Below, in pieces: positions 44,344 to 53,476 of a stretch of 64,000 nucleotides of DNA (the first letter of the stretch is position 1; every line of letters starts with the position of its first letter). The notes beneath the pieces were generated by a model. That model saw nothing but the letters and a program-made list of their open reading frames with translations, searched no databases and was not told the DNA's origin. The translations under genes and the position numbers were made by a program. Origin of the DNA: Blastocatellia bacterium. Its GTDB lineage: Bacteria; Acidobacteriota; Blastocatellia; Chloracidobacteriales; JADJPF01. Location: NCBI GenBank assembly GCA_016713405.1, contig JADJPF010000013.1:66855-130854 (forward strand). Reading direction: 5' to 3'.

Positions 44344-45631
44344 TTGAGAAAAAATATTCTTTATCTTACAACATTTTTATTAATTATATTTTCTTGTAGC
44401 TTGACCAGTATTGCTATTGCTCAACAGCGACAAAACCAAGTAAATAAAACTACTAAATCAAGTAAAGAAGAAGTTAAAGAACCAGTAAAAAACACACCTG
44501 TAGAACTAGAAATTTTGTCTAATTCTTTGGCAGGACTCCAATCTAGCAGCCAATTACAAGTTGCAGAACTTACAAATCCAGAATTAAAAGATCAAGAACT
44601 CTATCAAGAATATGGGATTGAAGGCTTAGCTAGTCGTCAATATGGAGATTTTTTAGTTAAAGTTCTTTGGGCAAAATATCCTACTCAAGTTTATGGTCTT
44701 TATACCTTTTATCGTGATCCCATAGCTGATAAAACTGACTTTGGCACAGAAGGTGACTTAGATGTTGTAGAGGGAAAAATTATTTTTTGGCAAGGTACTA
44801 GATTTGTCCAGGTGCTAAATGAAAAAGCAGATCGTAGCGCGAAAACTACAGAAAATATGTTTAAGCTTGCTCAAGCTCTTTCTGACAAAATAACTGCTCT
44901 TGACCAAAAAGTTTTAGTGGCCCCAGATATTGAACTAGCAAAAAAAACTTCCAAGCGTAATCCGTAACCTCCCAACAGGAAGCTTAAATTTACGTACTGC
45001 TAGATATATCTTAGGGCCAAAAGCTTTAGCTATACTAGCTAAACGTGATACTACACATTATGAATTTTACCCTAATTTTGGTACAGAAGTAGCTTATGCT
45101 AATTATAATCAATCAGATGGAGAAACTTCTTTACTAGTTATTGAACACCATACCCCACAACAATCTATAGCTGCTTTTAAGCGTTTAACAGACTATCGCA
45201 ATAGCTTATCAGCAGCCGAACAAGCCAAACTCCTGCTTAAACGAGAAGGAAACTATATTATTGAAGCAAATAATTTTGTTTCTCAACAAGCAGCAGAAAA
45301 AATTGTTAATGGCGTGGAATATGGCTATGTTGTTAAATGGCTCCATCAAGATGTTCCTATAGGCAATGGTCGTAGTGTTGCTTCAGAAGCAGCTAAAACA
45401 GCAAAAATTCTAGTTAGTGTATTTGGCCTAATAGGAGTTGCTTTAATAGTTGCTATAATTGGCGGTATTATGATGGGATTAAGTATTTTTTATTTTCGTC
45501 GTCGTAACAAAGTTTTAGTTGAAGCTTTTAGCGATGCTGGCGGAATGATGAGACTTAATTTAGATGGAATTGCTAGCCCAATTTTACCAAGGGTAGAGTC
45601 TGATAAAAATTTATTAGGTAATGGGCAATAA
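44344..45631 (+). CDS. DUF6599-like exported/membrane protein, one frameshift
   Basis: Two frames join into about 428 residues if one A is removed from the A8 run at 44940-44947. The junction then reads LAKKLPSVIRNLPTGSLNLR. The N-terminus is a signal peptide (about 1-27, ending AIA-Q). The middle has the DUF6599 pattern: GIEGLASRQYG, LWAKYPTQVYGLYTFYR, then LNLRTARYILGPKAL. A membrane helix sits near the C-terminus (about 365-390), followed by a short cytosolic tail. The start is TTG with AAGGAG. It lies between the VWA and MoxR genes and is probably part of the cluster. Function is unknown. Confidence 0.65.
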
Positions 45632-45656
45632 CTTTAATTTTAAGGATATAAATTAA

Positions 45657-46667
45657 GTGGATGTACAACAACTAACAGCAATAGTACGTGAGCAAGCACC
45701 AAAAATAAACGGATTAATTACAGAAATACATAAACGGGTAATTGGACAACCAATTTTGTTAGAACGTCTACTTATAGGACTTCTCACAGGTGGACATATT
45801 TTATTAGAAGGTGTTCCGGGCCTGGCTAAAACCCTAACAATTAAAACTTTATCAGAGTGTTTAGACCTAGAATTTCACCGCATACAATTTACTCCTGATT
45901 TACTGCCAGCAGATTTAATTGGAACATTAATTTATAACCAAAAAAGCGGTGATTTTATTGCCAGGCGCGGGCCAATTTTTGCAAATATGATTTTAGCTGA
46001 TGAAATTAATCGCGCTCCAGCTAAAGTCCAAAGTGCTTTGTTAGAAGCTATGCAAGAGCGACGAGTTACAATTGGCGATACTACTTATTTACTTCCAGAG
46101 CCATTTTTAGTACTAGCTACTCAAAATCCAGTAGAGCAGGAAGGCACTTATCCATTACCAGAAGCACAGGTGGACAGATTTATGTTAAAAGTGGTTGTGG
46201 ATTATCCTTCTAGGAAAGAAGAAAGAGAAATGCTAGATCGTCTTACTTCAGATAGCTTAAATGCTGATGCGGCAGATGCTACAGCTATTTTAGTAGAAAA
46301 AGTTTTAACTAAAAGCGATTTAGTAACTTTACGCTCAACAGTTAGTAAAATATATGTTGATGATCGAGTAAAAGACTATTGTTTGGATATTGTCCAGGCT
46401 AGCCGAAATCCTGCATTAATAAAATTAGAAGAGTTAAAATCCTTAATTCGTTATGGTGCTTCGCCGCGAGCAACTATTTATTTAACTTTGGCAGCAAAAG
46501 CTTATGCTTATTTGAAAAACCGCGCTTATGTTACACCTGATGATGTAAAAATGATTTGTTGTGATGTTTTACGTCATCGGTTACTTCTTACTTATGAGGC
46601 TGAAGCTGAAAATGTTACTTCAGATGAGCTAGTTAAACGTATTTTGGATAGAGTTGCTACCCCATAA
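45657..46667 (+). CDS. MoxR-family AAA+ ATPase
   Basis: A 336-residue MoxR ATPase that acts as a chaperone for VWA or metalloenzyme partners. The Walker A is GVPGLAKT (about 57-64), the Walker B is MILADEINRAP, sensor 1 is in LVLATQNPVEQEGTYPLPEAQVDRF with the Arg finger, and the C-terminal lid is RATIYLTLAAKAYAYLKNR. The start is GTG with AAGGAT. It is followed 7 nt later by DUF58, the classic moxR-DUF58 pair. With the BatD-like and VWA genes upstream this is a Bat-type envelope stress or protein-maturation system. Confidence 0.95.
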   Translation: MDVQQLTAIVREQAPKINGLITEIHKRVIGQPILLERLLIGLLTGGHILLEGVPGLAKTLTIKTLSECLDLEFHRIQFTPDLLPADLIGTLIYNQKSGDFIARRGPIFANMILADEINRAPAKVQSALLEAMQERRVTIGDTTYLLPEPFLVLATQNPVEQEGTYPLPEAQVDRFMLKVVVDYPSRKEEREMLDRLTSDSLNADAADATAILVEKVLTKSDLVTLRSTVSKIYVDDRVKDYCLDIVQASRNPALIKLEELKSLIRYGASPRATIYLTLAAKAYAYLKNRAYVTPDDVKMICCDVLRHRLLLTYEAEAENVTSDELVKRILDRVATP

Positions 46668-46674
46668 CAAAAAG

Positions 46675-47605
46675 ATGAAATCTTCCACTAAAAAACCTAT
46701 AAAAGAATCAGAAAAGCCGCTTGGTTTGCCTGTAGAACTGGCAAAAAAAATAAAAATGTTTGAAATTCATAGCCGCAAATTACTTGTTAGCGGTTTTGCT
46801 GGAGAGTATAAAAGCGTTTTTCGTGGTCGGGGAATGGAATTTGATGAAGTTAGGCCCTATACGGCTGGCGATGATGTAAGGTTAATTGATTGGAATGTTT
46901 CTGCTCGTACAGGAGAGCTTTATATAAAGAAACATATTGAAGAGAGAGAACAAACGGTTTTATTAATTGTTGATTTATCTAAATCAGGTGATTTTACTAC
47001 TGCTAAAAGGACAAAAAAGGAAATTGCAGCAGAAATATGTTGTATTCTAGGGTTTGCTGCTGCTACTAACAATGATCGCGTGGGGCTACTGCTTTTTACT
47101 GACAAAGTAGAAAAATATGTTCCACCGCAAAGAGGGCTTAAACATGCTCTTAGAATTGTTAGAGATTTGCTTTTAGTTGAACCTACTAGCGAAAAAACTA
47201 ATATTAGTTGCGCTCTTAACTACTTAAATAATATCTTTAGACGACCAGCCGTAATTTTTTTAGTCTCAGATTTTTTTAGACCAAGGCTTTCAAAAAGCCT
47301 TAAAAGTTGCTAGTTATAGACATGACTTGGTAACTATTCGTCTAACAGACATGCGGGAAAAATTTTTACCAAAGCTGGGATTAATAGAAATAGCTGATTT
47401 AGAAACAGGTGAAAAACTTTTAGTTGATAGTAGTAGTAAATTGCTTCAAACAAATTTTCTTAAACAAATAACTGAAGAAAGAATGTTTCTTCAAAAACTT
47501 TTTGCTCAATTATCAATTGATTATGTAGAATTAACTACTAATGAACCATATGATGCTAGTTTACGTAGGCTTTTTGCCCTGCGTTCTCGGCGATTAAGTA
47601 AATAA
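46675..47605 (+). CDS. DUF58 family protein (MoxR partner), one frameshift
   Basis: About 309 residues of DUF58, a VWA-like fold. The signature YKSVFRGRGMEFDEVRPY then DDVRLIDWNVSARTGELYIK is intact, followed by LLIVDLSKSG. The frame breaks in the T7 run at 47271-47277. Removing one T gives SDFLDQGFQKALKVASYRHD and continues to 47605. ATG 46675 lies 7 nt after the MoxR stop; a TTG at 46654 inside moxR is less likely. It is probably functional but mis-sequenced. It works with MoxR as a substrate or adaptor. Confidence 0.85.
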
Positions 47606-47608
47606 TTT

Positions 47609-48004
47609 ATGTATTGTCCTAATTGTGGAAAAGAAAATAAAACTAATGATTTTTGTGAAGATTGTAATACTAACTTAGTGATAGTAAGACAATTTTTATA
47701 TCGTGCTGATTCAAAAGCAAAACGCAGTAATTTTGTTAGTCGCTCTGGGCTTGTGTCTATTACAGTCTCAGAAGGTTTTGCTTGGACATTTGCTGCTTTG
47801 GCAATATTTGTACTAATAATTTTTCTTGCCTCTATGTTTATTACCAAAGATATAGATACTAATACTCAAACCTACATGGCTTTTTCTGTAATAATAGCCC
47901 TAGTTTTCTTTTGTGGTATTCCTCTTTTGTTAGGGTTAGTTTTATTACTAAAAGATATTACTAGTGTTCGGAAAAATGTGATGGATGAGGAAAAAAAAGT
48001 CTAG
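47609..48004 (+). CDS. Small zinc-ribbon membrane protein
   Basis: A 131-residue protein. An N-terminal zinc ribbon, CPNCGKENKTNDFCEDC (residues 3-19, C3-C6 and C16-C19), is followed by two membrane helices (about 56-79 and 90-112) and a charged tail ending in EEKKV. It lies 3 nt after the DUF58 stop and so belongs to the same transcript. The zinc-ribbon-plus-helices layout is common in this window (compare the paralogs at 58.3-59.8 kb) and is of unknown function. Confidence 0.7.
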   Translation: MYCPNCGKENKTNDFCEDCNTNLVIVRQFLYRADSKAKRSNFVSRSGLVSITVSEGFAWTFAALAIFVLIIFLASMFITKDIDTNTQTYMAFSVIIALVFFCGIPLLLGLVLLLKDITSVRKNVMDEEKKV

Positions 48005-48120
48005 ACAAGCTTATATGTTTTATTAAATTTTTGCTAATATTGTGAATCACTTTTAACCATAATTAGGTATTAGTAGTTTATTTTAGTATATTTTATAGAT
48101 AGTTTAGGAGGGCTTTGGTT

Positions 48121-50388
48121 GTGGCATTTGATAAAAGTAAGTTTGTAAAGTCGGCAGAAAAGTATTTGCAACAAGGTAAAGTTGCTGCTGCAATTTCAGA
48201 ATATGAAAAAATAGTAGAATTTGATCCCAATGATTTTAATACTATTAATACTTTAGGTGACTTAAATGCAAGGATAGGACAAAATAAAGAAGCCATCAAC
48301 TATTACTTAAAAGTAGCAGAAAGCTATCAAGCCCATAAAGATATAATAAAAGCCGTGGCAATGTATAAAAAGATCAATAAACTAGATGCTACTAACTATC
48401 AAGTTTGCTTAAAATTAGCTGACCTTTCTGCTCTTCAACAACATAATGTTGAAGCTAAACAACATTATAATATTGTCTTAGATGCCTATAAACGCGAAGG
48501 TAAACATAAACAATCTTTGCAAATAATGAAAACACTTGCAGAACTTGAACCAGATAATATTCATTTTCGTGTTAAACTAGCAAAAGCTTATAAAGATCAA
48601 AATATGAATAATGAATCTAAAGAAGCTTTTACCAACTTAGGTAAAGATTTATTAGCTAAAGATAGAGTTAATGAAAGCATTTATCTTTTTCAAAATGCTT
48701 TATCCATTGATAACCACTATAAACCAGCTTATAAAGGTTTAGTGGAGGGCTTTGCTCATAATAAAGAAATGAATAAAGCCTTTGCAATGTTAAATGATGT
48801 ATTAAGCAAAGAGCCAAATGATATAGAGTATTTGGATTTATTAGGTAATATTTATTTGTTAGCTAAAGATTTAACACAAGCAGAAGCTACATTTGGATAT
48901 CTTTATCAATCAGATAAGTCTTATTACCATAAGTTAATTGAAGTTTCACATCTTTTCCTAACCGCAGGACATATAGATTCAGCCATTACAGTAATAGATC
49001 GTTGTTTAGAACATTTAATTGAAATAAAAGAAGAGGGACTTGCAACAGAAATACTAACGGATATTCTTAAGCAAGATGCTACTCATATGCAAGCTTTACG
49101 TAGGTTAGGCTATATTTATATGAGTACACAAAAAACAAATAATTTAATTTCAACCTTAAAATTATTTGTTCAAGCTGCACTAAGCCAAGGCAACAAAGCA
49201 GAAGCAGCAATGGCACTTCAACAATTACTAACTTTAGAACCTAGTGCAGCAGAAGAAGCAAAAGCTCAGTTGGTTGACTTAAAAGAAACTGAACCTACTG
49301 ACGATGGAATTGCAAAAGATCCGTTACTTCAAACACTTAATCCACTTACTACATCTAACGAAGCAGAAACTCCACAACCAAAAGAAGAGCCTAAAAAGCC
49401 TACTCGTAGTAGTACACGAACTTCAGCCCTTTTAGATGGTATGGTAAACAGCCATCCAGAATATATTGATAGTCAAATTAAGCTTTTAGAAGAAATGGTA
49501 GTTAGTTACCCTGAATATTTGGAGGCAAGAGTAAAGCTTAAAAATAGTTATTTAGAAAGAGGCTTAAAAGAAAAAGCGGCTGAACAGCTTTTAATCTTAG
49601 GCAGAATGTATGAAACTCAAGGAAATAAAGAACTTGCTCGTGAAATGCTTACAGAAGGCTATAAATTAAGTATTTTAACAGGTGGAGTAAGTGCGCCAAC
49701 CGTGGAAAAAGTCCCTCTTCCTACTACAAACCAATTTTCTCCACAATCAACACAATCTCCTTTTAAGACAGGTGCATATAATAAAGCTGTAGCAAATACA
49801 GGGGCTAAAGCTGCACCAACCATTAAAGGGCGAACAGGAAGTTTAAGTGGTGCTTATCCAAAAGCTCCAGGTATGACAGGAAGCTTAACCGGTGCATTAT
49901 CAAAGAGTTCAGCAGATATTTCTAGCCGGCTTTTAACCAACAAAATGTTAAAAAAGGAATGGCGGCGTGCATCTCGTTATAGTCGTCTTATTTCTTTAGC
50001 TATTGCTAAAATTGATGACTTTGCTTCTTATTTAGAAACTTATGGCGAAGAAATGGCTGAAAATTGCTTTAAGCGTGTAGCAGAAACCTTAAGCACAGAA
50101 TTAAACCGGCCTGGAGATGAGCTAATCACTTATCCTGGCGAAGGTTTTGCTATTGTACTTCCAGAAACTCCCGTCGATGGAGCAACAATAGTGGCAGAAA
50201 GATTGCGTGTTTGTGTAGAAGCATTATCGATTTCTCATGTTTATTCTGATCAATGGGTTACGGTAAGTTTTGGTATTGCTAGTAGCGCACCTACACGTAA
50301 CTCATCACCTGAAGAATTAGTAGAAGTTGCTTGTGCTGCACAACAACAAGCTTCCATAGGCGGAGGAAACCGCGTTATAGTTCTCTAA
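48121..50388 (+). CDS. TPR protein with C-terminal degenerate GGDEF domain
   Basis: About 755 residues. The N-terminal two thirds are TPR repeats (AEKYLQQGKVAAAISEYEKI, ALSIDNHYKPAYKGL and others, about 1-380, with more near 440-510). A Ser/Thr/Gly-rich linker (about 520-610) with TGSL/TGAL repeats follows. The final 150 residues are a diguanylate-cyclase fold, but the GGDEF signature reads YPGEGFAIV, so synthesis of c-di-GMP is unlikely. GTG 48121 has AGGAGGG 8 nt upstream and is preferred over TTG 48115. It may serve as a scaffold or c-di-GMP/GTP sensor. A terminator follows. Confidence 0.8.
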   Translation: MAFDKSKFVKSAEKYLQQGKVAAAISEYEKIVEFDPNDFNTINTLGDLNARIGQNKEAINYYLKVAESYQAHKDIIKAVAMYKKINKLDATNYQVCLKLADLSALQQHNVEAKQHYNIVLDAYKREGKHKQSLQIMKTLAELEPDNIHFRVKLAKAYKDQNMNNESKEAFTNLGKDLLAKDRVNESIYLFQNALSIDNHYKPAYKGLVEGFAHNKEMNKAFAMLNDVLSKEPNDIEYLDLLGNIYLLAKDLTQAEATFGYLYQSDKSYYHKLIEVSHLFLTAGHIDSAITVIDRCLEHLIEIKEEGLATEILTDILKQDATHMQALRRLGYIYMSTQKTNNLISTLKLFVQAALSQGNKAEAAMALQQLLTLEPSAAEEAKAQLVDLKETEPTDDGIAKDPLLQTLNPLTTSNEAETPQPKEEPKKPTRSSTRTSALLDGMVNSHPEYIDSQIKLLEEMVVSYPEYLEARVKLKNSYLERGLKEKAAEQLLILGRMYETQGNKELAREMLTEGYKLSILTGGVSAPTVEKVPLPTTNQFSPQSTQSPFKTGAYNKAVANTGAKAAPTIKGRTGSLSGAYPKAPGMTGSLTGALSKSSADISSRLLTNKMLKKEWRRASRYSRLISLAIAKIDDFASYLETYGEEMAENCFKRVAETLSTELNRPGDELITYPGEGFAIVLPETPVDGATIVAERLRVCVEALSISHVYSDQWVTVSFGIASSAPTRNSSPEELVEVACAAQQQASIGGGNRVIVL

Positions 50389-50770
50389 ATACTTAAATAA
50401 GTTAGACTAGCGAAAATGTGCTAGTCTAACTTATTTGTTTATTCCTCAAAATTTCAGTAAAAGAAGATTTACGAACCTAAAAAGATAAATTAATAGTTTC
50501 CCTTAAAACACCATCACGACTCTTAGCCAAACGAACTACAGTTCTTACTGCTGCAATAAAGTCTTTGCCTTTAGGAAAACTTGTTTTTCTAAAAAAACAG
50601 TTAATCAAGATTAGTATTTTTTAAGTTCATAGAAGTGTTTTGTTAAAACAGCCTTAAAATAGTATTAAGAAAATATATATTTGGAATATATTTCTTAGCA
50701 AAGTGTTATCCTTTATGAAAACAGTTAGGGCTATTGAGTTTAAGATCAATCATACATTAGGTAACAAGAT
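50389..50770. other. Intergenic region: terminator and sigma-factor leader
   Basis: These 382 bases hold a strong terminator at the start and AT-rich DNA upstream of the sigma factor. A short minus-strand open stretch (about 50478-50620) has no ATG and no recognisable homology, so I do not call it a gene. I see no RNA gene. Confidence 0.5.
50396..50441 (+). terminator. Terminator after the TPR-GGDEF gene
   Basis: AATAAGTTAGACTAGC and GCTAGTCTAACTTATT form a 16-bp perfect stem (50396-50411 / 50420-50435) with an 8-nt loop, followed by TGTTTATTCC. Confidence 0.7.
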
Positions 50771-51295
50771 ATGGATTTTCGTCAAGCAGCACTAGAACAT
50801 TTAGATGCACTCTATGGTTGTGCTATGGTCTTGACTCGTAACCGAACTGAAGCCGAAGACTTAGTGCAAGAGACTTATTTGCGTGCTATGCGGGCATTTG
50901 GACAACTAATGCCAGATAGCAACTTAAAAAGTTGGCTTTTTACAATTATGCGTAATATTTGGCGTAATCAACTACGTCATATACGCAGTCGGCCACATTT
51001 TGTTGATATTGATTCAAATAAAATGGATGAGCTATCAGACTTTTTATTAGACCAACATCATGATCCTTATTCATTGTTAGTTCGTAAAGTCGAACGAGAA
51101 ACGGTACAAGCAGCAATTGAACAACTACCAGAACATTTTCGTGAAATTGTAGTACTACGGGACTTGGAAAATTTTAGTTATCAACAAATTGCTACAATTT
51201 TAGATTGTCCTGCTGGTACAGTGATGTCACGACTTGCAAGGGCCCGCGCACAACTAACACTTTTACTTTCACAATCACTAATAACAGCGCAGTAA
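50771..51295 (+). CDS. ECF-type RNA polymerase sigma factor
   Basis: A 174-residue ECF sigma factor. Region 2 is at about 8-75 (YGCAMVLTRNRTEAEDLVQET, then LKSWLFTIMRNIWRNQ) and region 4 at about 112-165 (IEQLPEHFREIVVLRDLENF, SYQQIATILDCPAGTVMSRLARAR). Length and both helix-turn-helix parts are normal. The anti-sigma gene follows after 23 nt, so the pair responds to a signal sensed at the membrane. Regulon is unknown. Confidence 0.94.
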   Translation: MDFRQAALEHLDALYGCAMVLTRNRTEAEDLVQETYLRAMRAFGQLMPDSNLKSWLFTIMRNIWRNQLRHIRSRPHFVDIDSNKMDELSDFLLDQHHDPYSLLVRKVERETVQAAIEQLPEHFREIVVLRDLENFSYQQIATILDCPAGTVMSRLARARAQLTLLLSQSLITAQ

Positions 51296-51318
51296 ATTTT
51301 AAAAACTAGGGTAAAGTT

Positions 51319-52233
51319 ATGAGCATTTGCCAGCAAGCCCCCAACCAATTTCAATTGTATTTAGATAATGAATTAGATAGTCAGGAAAAGCTTCAATTAG
51401 AAAAACATTTGCAAAATTGCATATCTTGCAAACAAATTTTTGACCAACAACAATATTGGTTAACCCAAATTCGTCATTCTAAACCTCTTTATCAAGCTTC
51501 TGCAAATTTACAATCTTCTATTGAAAAAATTCTCGATGATTGCCCAAAACCTTATCAAGCTTCTGCAAAATTACATAAAAATATTGATAAGCTATTGTCC
51601 AATAGTAATTTATTGACTTTTCCTTCTAAATCTTCCATCCAACGTCTTGTTGTTGCAGTAGCTGCAACAGTGATTATTTTACTGACTAGTTATACTTATT
51701 TAAGTAGTTATAATAGTTCTACTAGTTTTGATGAGCATTCAGAGTTTGCATTAATGGCAGTTAATACACATATTAGACATCAAAAGGGTAAATTACCTTT
51801 AGAAATAAAGTCTGATTCTGCTCAAGATGTTTCAACCTGGTTTTTAGGAAAAGTTTCTTTTAGCCTAACACTTCCAAATTATCAAGAAAGTTCCGGCCAA
51901 GAAAAACTTTATCAACTAGAAGGAGCGCGGTTAGTTGGTTTTAAGAACGATTATGCAGCCTATATTTCTTATCAAATGCAGCAACGTCCTATTAGCCTAA
52001 TTGTTACAGCAAATACGGTTGCATTGCCTGATGGAGGGGAAAAAATTATTTCTAAAGGATTAACTTTTCATTGTGAGGTAATAGATGGGCTAAAAGTAAT
52101 TAGTTGGACTGATCATGGCTTAACCTATGCTCTAATATCTGATTTAGCCGAACGCGGCCAACAATCTTGTGTGGTTTGTCATACTGGAACTAAGGATAAG
52201 GATTTTATTGATAGCTTAAAGATTAAATCTTAG
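51319..52233 (+). CDS. Anti-sigma factor with zinc-binding (ZAS, zf-HC2) domain
   Basis: A 304-residue membrane anti-sigma factor. The N-terminal ZAS motif is complete: LEKHLQNCISCK (H-x3-C-x2-C near residue 30-38). A duplicated LYQASANLQ / PYQASAKLH segment (about 58-90) lies between it and a single membrane helix (about 113-130). The periplasmic part of about 170 residues ends with a CVVCH pair (SCVVCHTGTKD), which could bind heme or metal or act as a redox switch. It is co-transcribed with the sigma factor. A redox signal is an inference from the CxxCH. Confidence 0.85.
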   Translation: MSICQQAPNQFQLYLDNELDSQEKLQLEKHLQNCISCKQIFDQQQYWLTQIRHSKPLYQASANLQSSIEKILDDCPKPYQASAKLHKNIDKLLSNSNLLTFPSKSSIQRLVVAVAATVIILLTSYTYLSSYNSSTSFDEHSEFALMAVNTHIRHQKGKLPLEIKSDSAQDVSTWFLGKVSFSLTLPNYQESSGQEKLYQLEGARLVGFKNDYAAYISYQMQQRPISLIVTANTVALPDGGEKIISKGLTFHCEVIDGLKVISWTDHGLTYALISDLAERGQQSCVVCHTGTKDKDFIDSLKIKS

Positions 52234-52244
52234 GAAAAATCCTC

Positions 52245-52904
52245 TTATTCATTTATAGATCTAAGTGATAGCCATTTATCATCCCAATGATAATACTCTA
52301 GCGCGGCAAACTTTTTTTTATAGTCATAATGAGAAGGTTCTTTGTAAGCATAACCAGGATAGTAATATTGACAGTTAGCTTTTAAGGAATAGTCAACTGC
52401 TAGTAAGATTACATAAATTCCTAAACTTCTTTTTATTTCTGTTGGGTCAAAAATAGTGTAAATACTAGAGGTTGATGATTTTCCTACATCTAAAAAGCTT
52501 GCAGCTAAAAGCTTTTCATCTTGATAGAGGCAAATTTCTTTTGTACAACAAGGAATATTTGCAGGATCGTAAGAGAGAAAAGTATAAATTGAATCAGGAA
52601 CGTTTTCCTTAAATCTATTTCTATGAGCAAAAAACAAATCTTCTTTTACTCTGTCAATAAAAGCATCTCGAATAATAACTTGTAAATCTTGGTTTTTCTT
52701 TAAGATACGTTTTTGACTTTTAGAATAAGTGAAATTTTGTAAGTTAATTCTTAAAGGCATGACATTATATTTAGCATTTCTTGTGTAAAGCTTTTCATAC
52801 CTAAAGAAATATGAGCCAAAATGCCGCCAACCATTGGCCCAAAGACGATCCATTAATTCTGGCCTTACTTGCTCACAAAAGAAATATTCATTGATAAAAC
52901 CCAT
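52245..52904 (-). CDS. Arginyl/leucyl-tRNA-protein transferase-like protein (Ate1/Bpt family)
   Basis: A 219-residue protein. It resembles the Ate_N/Ate_C fold that attaches Arg or Leu to protein N-termini in the N-degron pathway. Visible are WANGWRHFGSYFFRYE, VMPLRINLQNFTYSKSQKRILKKN (the family has SxSQRR-x-RN) and the C-terminal GNAT-like block SSTSSIYTIFDPTE...SLGIYVILLAVDYSLK...YYYPGYAYKEPSHYDYKKKF. The Cys-x2-Cys of the N-terminal domain is replaced (KLYTRNAKYNV). Length resembles Bpt. It is convergent with the anti-sigma gene and divergent from the GNAT gene. Confidence 0.8.
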   Translation of the reverse strand: MGFINEYFFCEQVRPELMDRLWANGWRHFGSYFFRYEKLYTRNAKYNVMPLRINLQNFTYSKSQKRILKKNQDLQVIIRDAFIDRVKEDLFFAHRNRFKENVPDSIYTFLSYDPANIPCCTKEICLYQDEKLLAASFLDVGKSSTSSIYTIFDPTEIKRSLGIYVILLAVDYSLKANCQYYYPGYAYKEPSHYDYKKKFAALEYYHWDDKWLSLRSINE

Positions 52905-52956
52905 AATTTTAAGAATATTATAGAAAATAATTAATGATTAATTGTTAAAAAATAAA

Positions 52957-53433
52957 ATGTATATTAGACCATATAAATTATCTGATACAAAAGAAATAAT
53001 GCAGTTGTTTTATAACACAGTACACAATATTAATATTAAAGATTATTCATTAGAACAAGTCAGAGCCTGGGCCCCGTTGCAAATAGACAAACAAAAATGG
53101 CAAGAACGATTAATTAGCCGAATGACTTATGTTGTTGAAACCAATGAAAAAATCCTTGGATTTAGTGAATTAGAAACTAACGGACATATAGATTGTTTTT
53201 ACTCACATAAAGATTATCAAGGAAAAGGCGTTGGTACTTTAATGATAAAAAATATTGAGTCTCAAGCAAAACTACTTAAAATAAGTAGACTTTATGCAGA
53301 AGTAAGTATCACGGCTAAACCATTTTTTCAGCATCACGGCTTTCAAGTTCTAAATGCTCAACACGTTAGCCTTAGGGGTCAAACTTTGACTAACTATTTG
53401 ATGGAAAAATATTTGTCTTATATTTCGTTTTAA
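52957..53433 (+). CDS. GNAT family N-acetyltransferase
   Basis: About 158 residues of a GNAT enzyme that transfers acetyl from acetyl-CoA to an unknown amine. The N-terminal strand MYIRPYKLSDTKEIMQLF is typical. The acetyl-CoA pyrophosphate loop reads HKDYQGKGVGTLMIKNIE (Q/R-x2-G-x-G/A). The late strand pair FFQHHGFQVL matches the family. ATG 52957 is preferred over a TTG at 52942. It is divergent from the transferase gene, with a 50-nt gap. Confidence 0.85.
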   Translation: MYIRPYKLSDTKEIMQLFYNTVHNINIKDYSLEQVRAWAPLQIDKQKWQERLISRMTYVVETNEKILGFSELETNGHIDCFYSHKDYQGKGVGTLMIKNIESQAKLLKISRLYAEVSITAKPFFQHHGFQVLNAQHVSLRGQTLTNYLMEKYLSYISF

Positions 53434-53476
53434 GATGTATAATACCAAAAAATATAAATAAAAAATTAGGATTAAA

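Noticed and set aside
50478..50620. Short minus-strand open stretch with protein-like sequence (…KDFIAAVRTVVRLAKSRDG…)
   Set aside because: It has no ATG and no Shine-Dalgarno, it is under 50 codons, and no family is recognised. It may be a gene relic, but I cannot support it as a gene.
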